64,000 nucleotides of DNA from Hormiphora californensis (GCA_020137815.1 CM035353.1:4774404-4838403), one strand, 5' to 3'; counted from the first letter of the stretch, positions 50,431-61,224 are shown. Program-made: numbers and translations. Notes: generated from the letters alone by a model not told the origin.

Positions 50431-50695
50431 CAATCACGTCACGAACAGAGCTCCCTCACGTCCCTATCGAACAATCAAATGAAACGGACAGTGTGTTTCG
50501 CTGTGCTGTGAGTTGGAGTTACTATTTTTTTGAGTCATTTTCACGCCCCTCAAATACATGAGTTATGTTTTAGAGCCCGGTGTTTCCTGTGGGAAACACC
50601 GTGCTCGCCATCGCGTTGGAAACGGTACGGAATTGGATTTATTTAAGAAAGATTAATTTATTTAAATGATGTAGTACCATAATATCCCGGAGAAG

Positions 50696-51382
50696 ATGGA
50701 GGATACAGCAAAAATTTACCAGCCAACTCATAATAATGTAAACAGCAATATCCCGCTGTTACTACAGGAGCTCCCAGCCCCCAGACTAGGTGACACCCCT
50801 TGGTATAAAAATACTAATCATCACCCAATTTTTTCAGACACTTGCCGGAGCCGGATTAATTCCCATGATACGGGAGTTGAGTGAGTTGAGTGACCGCCCC
50901 CTGATCATCATGGATAACTATCCACAGATCCCTGGCCCTCATCCATCGCCTATATTTATCTGTAACTCGGTAAGTGTTCACTACCCATATTATTAATTCT
51001 AATTCTACCCATGAATTAATTCTAATTCTACCCATAATACTCACTCCCAGTACTACCACCCAATACAATTTTTCAATTCCCCTCCTTATATATTTTCCTA
51101 AAGCCTAGAAGCTAAATTGTATTCTCATTTCAGAACTTTAACCTGTTTCCAGTCGGTGGTGAGCCCCGTGGCCAGACATTTACACCGAACAGATGGAGCC
51201 CACCCACTGATTTCTCCCCGACCCCGCCCGGTGATTGGGACGCCAGATCGAGCCCACACACGGAGATATTCTCCCCGACCCCGCCCGGTGATTGGGACGC
51301 CAGATCGAGCCCACACACGGAGATCTCCCCGACCCCGCCCGGTGATGAGAGAACTCCACCACCTCCACCACCACGGAGACCG
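50696..51382 (+). CDS. Multi-exon gene with 57-bp tandem repeat exon
   Basis: Possible exon 1 from 50696 (MEDTAKIYQPTHNNVNSNIP). Exon 2, 50838-50969 (TLAGAGLIPMIRELSELSDR, then PLIIMDNYPQIPGPHPSP), GTAAGT. Exon 3, 51134-51382, after ATTTCAG: NFNLFPVGGEPRGQTFTPNR, then 19-residue repeats containing FSPTPPGDWDARSSPHTEI (two full, one partial), ending PPPPPPRRP at GTAAAC. Exons 2 and 3 join in phase 0. The exon 1 to 2 junction is unclear. The Pro-rich repeats look like SH3/WW-binding or disordered linker. A decayed copy of exon 2 is at 46.1 kb. Confidence 0.5.
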
Positions 51383-52012
51383 GTAAACCATGTTTACCCA
51401 ATGACACTGCCCCCCTGGTCACCCCCATGAGATACACAATTCCGAAGCGGTAAGTGTTCACTACCCATGAACGTACATGAACCATTTAGTACTGCTAATG
51501 TAATCTGTAATTATAGTAATTAAAATAAGTTTGATGATAGATACAGCTCAGACAATAAGAGTTCCGGAGAAGACCCCCCATGATGGAGGATACAGCACTC
51601 CAGAAATTTACCAAGTCATCAGGTTGTAGAGAAAACAGGAGGAGCAATCAACTTAATCAACTTCACTCCCTGTACGAAACAGGAGCTCAAACAAGAGAAA
51701 GATGAAATAACGAAGGTATGAAATTAAGGACAGACGATGAGCTGATACTAACCTGTGACGGGTGCGTTGGACACTTTAGAGACATCATTACCCGGCCAAG
51801 AGGAACGACACAAGACCTCTGTCGGATCTGCTTGAGAGAGGTATCCTACTGATAGACGACTTCCTGGTTGAGATCAACCACCCCCCTCCAGAAGATATAG
51901 CTAGTGTTACTATGTAACCGTGTGTAGAGCGAGAGTAAACAAAGGTATAATAAAAATGGAGGAAATAAGATGAGCTCTCAATAACGGATGGAGGAAGAAA
52001 AAATGAAGGTAT

Positions 52013-52237
52013 TTGATACCTGCCACTGTCAGACTGAGGTCGCACCGGAATGTATCAGACCGATCATTGAAAGGCAGGGCCATCTCTCGGAGGTTCTTCA
52101 GGATTGTGGACCCCCTCCTCCTCGCGCTGACGCCTGGCACCCCTGTACTTGTCACCTGCACCGGTCTGCGGTGTTTGGTACCTGTCCGAACAAACACAAC
52201 GATTATAAAGAGCCCAACATGCCAGTCGAGAAGATAA
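52013..52237 (+). pseudogene. Fragment of cassette ORF3, copy in block 2
   Basis: Nearly identical to 46939-47163 (RFFRIVDPLLLALTPGTPVL), with K for R at one place before it. It has the same downstream AAACACAACGATTATAAAGA repeats. Dead fragment. Confidence 0.7.
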
Positions 52238-52813
52238 TACCTTTCTTAGTTGAGCATGCAGAAAGGAACCAACAAAACACAACGGAACCAACAAAACACA
52301 ACGATTATAAAGAGGGTGTCAATACCTGTCGGAACCAACAAAACACAACGATTATAAAGAGGATTTCAATAAATTGTATAATATTAAAAGAAATGGATCA
52401 GAGCGTCTCAGAGATGATGGAATAGAGGACTCAACATGCAGACTGTGTGAGGTGGTATTGATCCCCATTATATATGTCTGTAAAAGAGACATAGTACGCT
52501 TTTGCAGAACAAACGAAATGTTATTTTTAGTTACAAAGTTAAAAGGACTCTGTAGACAAGACAAAATACTGTCAGACACAACTATTTGCATGTAACAAGC
52601 AGTGTAACCATGGTTACACAACTATTTGCATGCAACGAGCTGTGTAACACTCAGAAAATACATATGAATATACTTTATAAAACTTATAAAGAGGGTTTCA
52701 ATAAATTGTATAATATTAAACTTTAATTGCATGCAGCAAGCTGTGTAACACTCTGAAAATACAATGAATATATTTTATAAAACGTATAACTTCTTTCTTT
52801 GCTATATATCATA

Positions 52814-55110
52814 TAGTTAGGACCACTATTGGTGCGCGGTCGTGCCCACGGAAGGAGTGCTTGGATCATCATGAAACCGGTTTTAAGTTCACTAATGCAT
52901 GCCCAAAAGTGTCTGTAGCCATTTGGGTGATGTTCTGACAATCCAATCACGAGTTATGACCGAAAAACAGTCAAAAAAGACGTTTTAAAGTGACAAAAAG
53001 GAGGATCTGAACACAGCCCTTATAATATGAAGGGCTGGGGCTTTGAAACTTCTTGTGTGGACAGAGAATCGTCCAAATTTGCAGTGTCAACTTCCTTTAA
53101 ATAGTGGCATACACCGATGGATCAGTAATCAAAACCAAAAAGCCTTACAAGCAAATTACGGGAGCAGGCGCAGCAATATACTTCCCCGAAGAGGTATGCG
53201 AACTCAAATATCCCCTTGCACCAGAAAACACTATTAACCAAGCCGAACTCAAGGCTATCGAAATAGTAGCCGACCACCTCCTCAACAAAAAAATTACCAA
53301 TCATAACATAATAATTAAGTCAGACTCCCAAACAACGATAAACAGAATTTTTGGGAAGTTAAGTTGTTCCAACAACTAACCAGAACAATATCAAAATTAC
53401 ACGAACTCCAAAGATCAAACACATTATCAATAGAAAAAGTCAAAGCTCACGCCAACATCGCAGGAAATGAAAAAGCAGACAAACTGGCAAAAGAAGCAGC
53501 GGCAGCGAGCCCAAGTACTCAAAATGGTATAGGATTAAATACCTCCCAGATCAAAAACAAGATCAAAGAATATCTAAAAACAAGAAATACGACGAACCTG
53601 ATAAACAAGAAATACAACAGATTCACAACCGCCATAGTAACAGAGCTAATATAAAATCCCATAAAGGTCACTGATAAAATGCTCAGAGAACTAACACTAG
53701 CAATCTCGGGCCAAAACAACCTCGCGGCCTCCCAACACCACCAAGATACAAAAATTAACCCAAAATGCGACCTCTGCAACGCGAAAGAGAACTCAGAACA
53801 TGTCATCATATATTGCCCCAGACTTGATGAGGTTAGATACAGACTAAACTACCAAAATGTAGTTGAGGAAATCTATGGAGACGAGAACCTTGACTGGAAC
53901 AAATTCACCCAATTAATACACAAAAGCAAACTGTTCAGATAACCCTCCATAATAACCCTCCATATTTCAAACCACCATCCCACACTATATAACAAATTTC
54001 TATGAGTGACGCACATAGATACCGAAACCTCTAAACATTCCACACGCCAGAGTTCCGTTTTGGGAAGGAACCTGCCCTAATTACCCCATGAACGGCCGGA
54101 CGCTGCATCTGCATCATGAACAAAAAGTGATGTTCCATGAACCCCCATGGAGTACTGATTACAAATCAGAGGTTGGCAGCGCAAAATCTATAAAGGTGCC
54201 ATAGTCAATGGAGCGTCCGAATTGTCCTAGCTAAGGCCACATCGAAAACGATCAATGCTGAGATACCACTCACCAAGGATCGCTGGAGATATCCGAGACT
54301 GGCACAATGTGAAAACAGTGCTGGTGCGGCCCTTTTCATGAGACCTGTCAAGACAGTTATGGGAGACGATTCCACCCTTATCTCTAAATCCATGGACATA
54401 AGACGGAGGAAGAATACTCTCCCGGGGGAAAGAGGAAACTCTGGAACCTGAGCTCCGTCCATCTCGGGCGTGAGGAACTGGCTGCCGGACGGGATAAAAT
54501 CTCAAGTGGAGGACCGGAAGCGGAGGCGCTTACAACAACAACAACAACAACAACAAGTGTCAACTTTCAGATAGTTGCTATCTTTTGTAGTTATCTAATT
54601 AGAGTCGTTTAAACATGTGAGAAGTTGCTAAAGGGCCCTATAATACTGCTTGTGAAGTGATCACTTGACGAGATTTGCCCAATTAGAGAGCGGATTAAAG
54701 CATACAAGCGGTGAGAGCAAGCAATATGAGACGGAAGTAGTACCTAATCACCCTGTTTTGTAGGGTCATATAGGTTGTCTCACATGTTTAAACGACTCTA
54801 ATTAGATAACTACAAAAGATAGAAACTATCTGAAAGTTGACACTGCAAATTTGGACGATTCTTTGTCCACACAAGAAGTTTCAAAGCCCCAGCCCTTCAT
54901 ATAAGGGCTGTGTTCAGATCCTCCTTTTTGTCACTTTAAAACGTCTTTTTTGACTGTTTTTCGGTCATAACTCGTGATTGGATTGTCAGAACATCACCCA
55001 AATGGCTACAGACACTTTTGGGCATGCATTAGTGAACTTAAAACCGGTTTCAAGATGATCCAAGCACTCCTTCCGTGGGCACGACCGCGCACCAATAGTG
55101 GTCCTGACTA
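52814..55110. mobile_element. Foldback DNA transposon carrying a LINE insertion
   Basis: Left end TAGTTAGGACCACTATTGGT, right end inverse with TAGTCAGGACC. The arms match over about 340 bp (GCGCGGTCGTGCCCACGGAA onward). ATA is duplicated on both sides (52811-52813, 55111-55113), and the paralogue near 48476 has a single ATA in TATATCATATCATAG, so the empty site is known. Without the LINE the element is about 830 bp with no transposase. A 3-bp duplication fits several TIR superfamilies. Confidence 0.85.
53094..54555 (+). pseudogene. 5'-truncated LINE: RNase H, zinc knuckle and 3' UTR
   Basis: VAYTDGSVIKTKK..., NQAELKAIEIVADHLLNKK and IIIKSDSQTTIN give D, E and D of an RNase H. After a frameshift near 53355, KVKAHANIAGNEKADKLAKE gives the H..GNE.AD end. 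An in-frame TAA at 53652 precedes ELTLAISGQN and a C-DL-C-(8)-H-(4)-C knuckle (CDLCNAKENSEHVIIYC). The 3' UTR ends in (ACA)n. AGTGTCAACTT is duplicated at 53083-53093 and 54556-54566. A typical 5'-truncated I/Jockey-like insertion, now inactive. Confidence 0.85.
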
Positions 55111-55280
55111 ATATCATAGTGGGACTTTTCTTACCTCCTCGTTTACCATCATACAACACGCATCACACCTCCTGGCCTGGTTAACAACTCGTTTTTCCAT
55201 TGTCTTCCTTCACTATAACTCTCATAGTGGGACTAATTAGTACCTCCTAGTCTGGCTGGTAAGCCATCTGCCTACTGTAC

Positions 55281-55312
55281 TATATATATGACCAACACCC
55301 CTCATTTTCTCA
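55281..55312 (+). promoter_or_regulatory. TATA and start site of gene copy 2
   Basis: Identical to 48641-48672: TATATATATG, then TTCTCAGACT 31 nt downstream. The ATG is at 55379. Confidence 0.5.
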
Positions 55313-55378
55313 GACTACCAGTTCCAGTTCCACAAGTTCTAGTTGTTTGCGAGCGACAGCCGACGACTTTACTACGAT

Positions 55379-56154
55379 ATGGACCCTGCAGCTTCTACAA
55401 GTACATACTTCTATGCAACTGTAAGTTGTCTCTCACTAACAGCACTACCGGTACCCACTTCCATGAGTGCTACACACTACCATTAGTTATGCGAGTTGAT
55501 TTTGAATTTCCTTCCTCACCCTTCTCCCCTGTTATTTTTCTAAACTATTCTCATTTTTGCAGACGATGACGATAAAATACAACTACAACTCGAGCTCTGG
55601 ACCACTGGAACAGCACACAGCGGCAGCTCAACAATCTCGTAACATGGCAGGACGCTGGAACGGAAAAGATGAGACCGATTGTATCCCTACTAAAATATAG
55701 TTCGACGCGACGCGACGCGCGATCGATGAACGATCGATAAACGATCGATAACGATCGATATCGATCGTTTATCGATCGTTCATCGATCGCGCGTCGCGTC
55801 GCGTCGAACTATATTTTAGTAGGGATGCCACTGCAACAGCATACACAGGCAGCTCAACATGAACAATCTCGCAACCTGACGGGCACGGGACCATGGGACA
55901 GGGAAGACGAGTACGAGTACGTTGATTGGCTCGATAGATATATCGGCACTCCGCCGAAAACACCATCCCCGGCCCTCTCCGAGTTCCCACCTGCACCGGA
56001 CTCTTCCGTAGAGTCAAGTGGGAACTCGGAAAGGGCAGGGGATGGTATGGGCCGAACTATACAAACAGGTCTATCCGAGGTAACCTCGGATAGACCTGTT
56101 TGTATAGTTCGGCCCATACTGGGTGACGTTGTGAAAGAAGAAGTTCCGAGGTAA
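55379..56154 (+). pseudogene. Two-exon gene, copy 2, interrupted by a palindromic MITE
   Basis: Exon 1 55379-55420 has an intact GTAAGT donor. Exon 2 starts 55563, reads as in copy 1 for about 40 codons, then the MITE at 55685 brings TAG at 55698-55700. Beyond the MITE the original frame continues to 56154. Copy 1 has lost the donor and copy 2 the exon, so neither copy is expected to make the full product. Confidence 0.7.
55685..55824. mobile_element. 140-bp near-perfect palindrome MITE
   Basis: Arms of 65 bp (CCCTACTAAAATATAGTTCG...) are perfect inverses around a 10-nt loop AACGATCGAT. AT flanks both ends and occurs once at the empty site (copy 1 reads TTGTATGCCACT at 49043). The arms hold CGACGCGACGCG and four ATCGATCG-like units. 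No mismatch in 65 bp implies a very recent insertion. Confidence 0.9.
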
Positions 56155-56180
56155 CTTCTTCTTTCAACGCGTCACCCAGT
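56045..56180. repeat. Double hairpin module, copy 2 (perfect)
   Basis: 56045-56119 is an inverted repeat with 37-bp perfect arms and a single central base. 56118-56180 is a second hairpin (ACTGGGTGACG...AAGAAGAAGTT and inverse, few mismatches). Both read as coding in one frame and look inserted at the 3' end of exon 2. Confidence 0.85.
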
Positions 56181-56214
56181 AGGGTCTAACTGATGATCCA
56201 ATCTTTTTGCCCAG

Positions 56215-56679
56215 ACCAACCTCCATGGTATAGACATAATAGACAATATTTTTGTTCCAAATCCATGCGAATCAATGGAATAACTGGGTGGATCGAAATT
56301 ACACCGTGTGGTGAGTAATTCCTATTTTTCCTATAAAATCTCTCCCATCTCTGCTAAATTACTAATTCATTATCGACATATTCAAACTTTCAACCTGTTT
56401 CTATCAAAGTCCTCTCTTCAGATCCTGAAGTGGAAACTTTGAAGCCCGACCCAGAGCCTGAACTCAGAGCGGCTAGCGACCCACCTCCAACTATGATAGC
56501 ATGGAAAGCAGAAGCTACTACTAACCAACCTCCGGAAAGAAAAAAAAAGATTTAATGCTATATCTCTTGCAGTAGGGATAGGAATCAATCTTGTGTTGGT
56601 AATTGGCTTCGTGATTGGAGTGATAGTATTTCTCAAAAAGAGAAAGGTCACTCATGTCTACGAAGATATCGATGTGTGA
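56215..56679 (+). pseudogene. Single-pass receptor-like gene fragment with an A9 frameshift
   Basis: Exon 56215-56310 after TTTTTGCCCAG: QPPWYRHNRQYFCSKSMRIN, GITGWIEITPC, donor GTGAGT. Exon from 56422 after CTCTCTTCAG joins in phase: an acidic stalk (DPEVETLKPDPEPELRAASD...), then nine A (56540-56548) where the frame must shift. The next frame gives the TM segment AISLAVGIGINLVLVIGFVI, GVIVFLKKRK and a tail ending THVYEDIDV. YFC recalls an immunoglobulin-type cysteine. Upstream exons are missing. Single A9 slippage may be a mutation, a base-calling error or a real shift site. Confidence 0.6.
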
Positions 56680-56870
56680 AGATAATAGTTTGAAGTTACG
56701 GATGTGAACTTGTTGCTTTTTACATTTTCTGGGGGAACAGAGATGGCTCAACTGACGCCGAGGTGAACTCATATCTTGTTGTTTTTACACATTTTTTTGT
56801 GAATTTGTTTTTAAAATTATCATTTATTCCGTTATATAAGCATTATTCAATTTTTGTATTTTTTCCCTGC

Positions 56871-56933
56871 CCGGGTAGATGCCCGAAGGGCATCCACCCG
56901 GATGATCGTTTTAGCACGTGTGCTAAAAAGATC
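56871..56933. terminator. Twin hairpins downstream of the receptor-like gene
   Basis: CCGGGTAGATGCCC-gaa-GGGCATCCACCCGG (56871-56901) and GATCGTTTTAGCACgtGTGCTAAAAAGATC (56904-56933) stand side by side. Eukaryotic Pol II does not need such structures, so they may be transposon ends or processing signals; the type is a guess. Confidence 0.3.
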
Positions 56934-57780
56934 ATAAAGGGTTTAGAAATCTCGGATTTGAAATAGTAACTCGAGCGTGGTCAAAATCGCGTGTGTCACG
57001 GTAGCAGCATAGTAACTGCTCCTTCATAAAATCAAATAACTGTTTTGATGAAATATGATGTCAGGACGCTTATTTTTCAAAGCTGTGCGCGGCGCTCACA
57101 ACACTGTTGCTGAAGGGGTGAGGGTAGAGTAAAACAGCTGTGTAACTGCATACAGGACGCATGCATCTCACATTGTGACCAAGCCTTGATATTGTGATAC
57201 TGATAGTGTGATACTGATCCTGTCGACGGAGGGCAGGGATACATCGCATTATGAATACATAATGCAATAATTCTTGTTAAAAGGAGAGATTTCATGAAAC
57301 TCAAATAAATTAAAAAAATCCCCCCTCTATTGTTCACACAATAGGGTAATGCCTAGCTATTTGGAATGGCGATTCATTTGAAACGTCCCCTCTGCAGCAT
57401 AGCAGGTACAACAGGTTCGCATTTTTAGATATTAGTGGGTTTAGTTTGGGAGCTGACCCAGTACCCACTAATGTCAAGAAATCCAAATATGCTGTACTTG
57501 TATAATATTAAACTTTAAAGAAATGGCTCAGAGCGGCCCAGAGGTAACATCTTATACTAATACGGTTGGCATCTTATGTAGGGGGCACGTTGGCTGTTCT
57601 CTATGGCAGAATAAAAAGGGGAGTATTTTATTTTTCTCCAACCTACCATTTCTTTCTCCATCATGATTTCAATTGTTTTGCAAGTCACTAAGCTTCCCGC
57701 TTCCGATGTATATGGTGGATAGTCTGTGATAGGATACACTAAGCTAGGATACTGGTTGAAAACGTACAGGTTTCGAGTAT
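56934..57780. other. No gene recognised
   Basis: Short frames on both strands, none with splice support. ATTAAACTTTAAAGAAATGG near 57506 is the start of a repeated mini-exon (MAQSGPE then GTAACA; also 52392 and 58396). Confidence 0.35.
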
Positions 57781-58460
57781 CCTCGGATTATGGATACACT
57801 TCATCAGTTGGCGATCGCGGAGACTATCCAATAATGAAGCTAAATATAAAATAATCTTGCAATATATTTTAGTATTATATTATACCCTGTAGTATTACAT
57901 TATACCACTGCAGTGACTCCAACAAGGGCAGGTTAGAGCTCTAACAGAGATATGGTAGATAAGATGAAACAACTGCAAAATGTTATTATATAACAATTAT
58001 AACAGCCAGCTCCATTTCTCAGAAGCTACCCGAGGATCGGGAGATTTAATCGATCACACCACGAAATGTTCGCCTCTACTGCGGCGACAATTAGTATTTT
58101 CGCAATTCGGTCTCAACAGAGATGATGGAACGAGGGAGTTGACCGAGGCCGGAGGTGATGACGAAGACATTATATTACAAATATAATATTAGTTTAATCC
58201 CAAAGTGCTAGACTGTAAAAGAGACATAATACGCTTTAGCAAAACAAACGAAATGTTATTTTTAGTTACAAGTTTGAAAGGACTTTGCAGACAAGACAAA
58301 ATACTGTCAGACACAACTAGTTGCATGCAACAAGCTGTGTAACACTCAGAAAATACATATAAAACTTATAAAGAGGGTTTCAATACATTGTATAATATTA
58401 AACTTTAAAGAAATGGATCAGAGGTAACTCCGAGAGATTATTTTATCTCTCCAGGTTTTG
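57781..58460. repeat. Copy of the 47.7-48.4 kb modules
   Basis: TCGGATTATGGATACACTTC through ACATTATATTACAAATATAA matches 47732-48160. The second half matches 48180-48380. The copy at 57886-57908 lacks about 20 bp of the module start. Confidence 0.8.
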
Positions 58461-58529
58461 AGGAAGCCCACTTTAGACACCTCGTTAGACCTGCCTATTA
58501 GAGTTTAGATTATTTACCAGTGTTATCAC

Positions 58530-58895
58530 GTGACCGTGAGTCACGATCACGCAGTGTGTTTCGAGAGGTATATCAGAGAGTTGACTTTGTACTATATTAC
58601 AGACTTCTATTACTCTTTTCCCAAAATAACAACCAACGACTATCCTTTTGCCTTGACAATAGCGGCAACATGTTTCCTTGATTTTCTAGATGGCAGATAC
58701 AGGTCAGAGAGCAGTTTTGAGGGTAGGTGACGGGGTCATGTTTATGCCAGAGTGCCAAAATCAACTATGGCATGGGTGTCCAAAGTACCCGGTTCTGTTA
58801 CCAAGTTAGAAGATGATGTAAACAAGGCTAAACCCGGGCTACTGCATTTCAGCATGCAACCTGTCGGAATAGTGATAATATTACCGCCTAAATAG
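58530..58895 (+). CDS. Two short ORFs, unknown
   Basis: 58530-58730: CFERYIRELTLYYITDFYYS, then NDYPFALTIAATCFLDFLDG, hydrophobic and helix-rich, faintly cyclin-box-like. 58767-58895: MAWVSKVPGSVTKLEDDVNK, then PGLLHFSMQPVGIVIILPPK. A GTAGGT donor-like site at 58722 and a TTGATTTTCTAG acceptor at 58690 lie in between. They could be exons of one gene. No family assigned. Confidence 0.35.
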
Positions 58896-59014
58896 GATTC
58901 CCATATTTTACGTTGATAAATCGATTAATTTAGTATTAATTACAATTTTCCCACTGTGCCTGTTTGTGCCTAGCACAGCGACGATAAAGTGCTTCTTCCC
59001 TAAACATCCCAGCT

Positions 59015-60000
59015 GATGTCACTCCTGTTTCAGTTCGGTTTGATTGTTGAACTCGATATGTCAATTTGAGAAGATGGTAATTGAAACACGCTCTACTACT
59101 TCCAAATCCGAGTCTGAACTTCAGTTCGGTGATACAATTACTCACCAATGATTAATTCCAGTAATTTTATAACAGATTCATTGTGTTAGCAAGATAGTAT
59201 GAAATTGGTGAGTGAGGAGACTGCACCACCAAGTATGGGAAGGGAACAACAAGAGGTTCCCACGCCATAGGGCAAGGAAAACAGGAGGAAGCAGTCAACT
59301 TAATTAACTTCACTGATCCCTGTACGAAACAGGAAGCTCGAACAAGAGAAAGATGAAATAACGAAGGTATAAAATTGAGGACAGACGATGAGCTGATACT
59401 AACGGTTAGTATCAGCTCAACGTAGCAAGAACCTGTGAGTTGTGATGGCTGCCAAGAGGAACGACACAAGACCTCTCTCGGAACTGCTTAAGGTCACGAG
59501 ATCAGGTATCCTGCTGATGGACGACTTCCTGGTTGAGATCAACCACCCCCCTCCAGAAGATATAGCTAGTGTTACTATGTAACCGTGTGTAGAGCGAGTA
59601 AACAAAGGTATAATAAAGATGGAGGAAATAAGATGAGCTCCCAATAATGGACGGAGGAAGAAGAAATAAAGGCATTTGATACCTGCCACTGCAAACAATT
59701 TTGATAAGAAATTCATCCCTACTAGTTAAGATGAAAAACATGAAACAAAAACATAACATAATGGATACACTCCAGTTGGCGATCGCGATCCAATAATGAA
59801 GCTAAATATACATCTTGCAATATATTTTATTATTATATTATACCCTTGTAACTTCGTGTTTTGAGCCACTGCAGTGACTCCAACAAGGGCAGGTTAGAGC
59901 TCTAACAGAGCAGAGATATGGTAGATAAGATGAAACAACTGCAAAATGTTATTATATAACAATTATAACAGCCAGCTCCATTCCTCAGAAGCTACCCGTG
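59015..60000. repeat. Segmental duplication C, copy 2
   Basis: Partner of 49425-50430. Differences are mostly single bases plus a few short indels, so this duplication is younger than the 14.7/20.7-kb one. Confidence 0.9.
59445..59582 (+). CDS. Conserved 45-aa micro-ORF, copy 2
   Basis: Same as 49848-49985 with two conservative or charge changes (LSELLKVTRSGILLMDDFLV, EINHPPPEDIASVTM). The start and stop are preserved. Confidence 0.4.
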   Translation: MAAKRNDTRPLSELLKVTRSGILLMDDFLVEINHPPPEDIASVTM

Positions 60001-60192
60001 GATCGGGAGATATAATCAATCACATCACGAAATATTCGCCCCTACTGCGGCGACAATTAGTATTTCAGAGATGATGGAATAGAGGACTCAACATGCAGAC
60101 TGTGTGAGGTGGTATTCCCCATTATATATGTCTGTAAAAGAGACATAGTACGCTTTTGCAAAACAAACGAAATGTTATTTTTAGTTACAAAG

Positions 60193-60380
60193 TTAAAAGG
60201 ACTCTGTAGACAAGACAAAATACTGTGGTTACTATACAAACAGGTCTATCCGAGGTAACCTCGGATAGACCTGTTTGTATAGTTCGGCCCATACTGGGTG
60301 ACGTTGTGAAAGAAGAAGTTCCGAGGTAACTTCTTCTTTCATTAAAAGGACTCTGTAGACAAGACAAAATACTGTGGTTA
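60193..60380. repeat. Hairpin module insertion flanked by a 39-bp direct duplication
   Basis: TTAAAAGGACTCTGTAGACA...GTGGTTA stands at 60193-60231 and again at 60342-60380. Between them (60232-60341) is the double hairpin starting CTATACAAACAGGTC, without the GTATGGGCCGAA outer part. A duplication of 39 bp is too long for ordinary cut-and-paste target duplication. Confidence 0.85.
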
Positions 60381-60623
60381 CACAACTAGTTGCATGCAAC
60401 AAGCTGTGTAACACTCAGAAAATACATATGAATATATTTTATAAAACTTATAATTTCTTACCCTTTCATATTGGTTGAATATTCTTGTGTTAGTCGTTAA
60501 GACACCTACAAGCAAGGATCAACAACCTTCAATAATAACGACCTTCTGTAGAGCGGGAAATTGGCATGCTCTACAGGTGTCCCAGCTAAGTATAAGTGGT
60601 TGTGGGTGATTACACTTCCACAG

Positions 60624-61224
60624 GAGGAGATACAGAGAGAACGTATCAGGGCGCTGGCGGCACTACGAGCTAGGGAGGCCGAAGAGGAGCGGCAGCGGGA
60701 TGAGGAGCGCAAAGAGCGGCTACGGGCGCGGGGTATTACCAATAATATAATTGTAAGTTTTCTTCCTAGATAGAGGGATTCGATTGTGGGTGATGTGATG
60801 TGTGACGTGTTGGTCAGATTACATCAGTGCAACACATTATATGACGGAATTTTATTTGGAATTCTCCTTGATTGTAGCCTGCGACTCGACACCACAAGTC
60901 CCTCCGGGATATGTAATAGGCCCCGAGATCCCTACTTTCTCACATAGCATCAGGCTGAGAGATACTACAGGGCACTTGAAAGTAAGTGGGCTAAACTCTA
61001 GAAAACAGATATAAGCAGATCAACACCTATGAACAAACCAGTTACTATAATTAAACAAAAAAAATAATTAAACAAATTAAATAGCTAACCACACTCAGCA
61101 TCACTATAACCATATCAACCCCCAGGAGAAAGAGAAAGACGCAAGAGCCAGGGCGGCCCTGGCCAGGGCAGAACGAGAGAGATTGGACAGGGAAAGACAA
61201 GAGAGAATTCTCCACCAACAATAA
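60624..61224 (+). CDS. Gag-like coiled-coil exons, copy 2
   Basis: Exon 60624-60752 (after TTCCACAG): EEIQRERIRALAALRAREAE, then EERQRDEERKERLRARGITN, GTAAGT. Exon 60878-60981: CDSTPQVPPGYVIGPEIPTF, SHSIRLRDTTGHLK, GTAAGT. Exon 61126-61224 (after CCCCCAG): EKEKDARARAALARAERERL, DRERQERILHQQ, stop. The last two join in phase. The first two do not (2-nt mismatch), so an exon is missing or an indel occurred. Charged single helices recall the ORF at 62398. Confidence 0.5.

Larger units (their letters stand above)
51448..56190. repeat. Tandem segmental duplication, copy 2
   Basis: Partner of 46237-49410; begins at the GTAAGTGTTCACTACCCATG donor. It holds two later insertions, a 2.3-kb composite at 52814-55110 and a palindromic MITE at 55685-55824. 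Confidence 0.9.

Noticed and set aside
52814-55110. A TIR transposon encoding its own RNase H
   Set aside because: The RNase H belongs to a 5'-truncated LINE with its own 11-bp target duplication and (ACA)n tail, inserted secondarily.
58530-58730. Cyclin-box protein
   Set aside because: Only a vague helical resemblance; no diagnostic cyclin residues could be identified.
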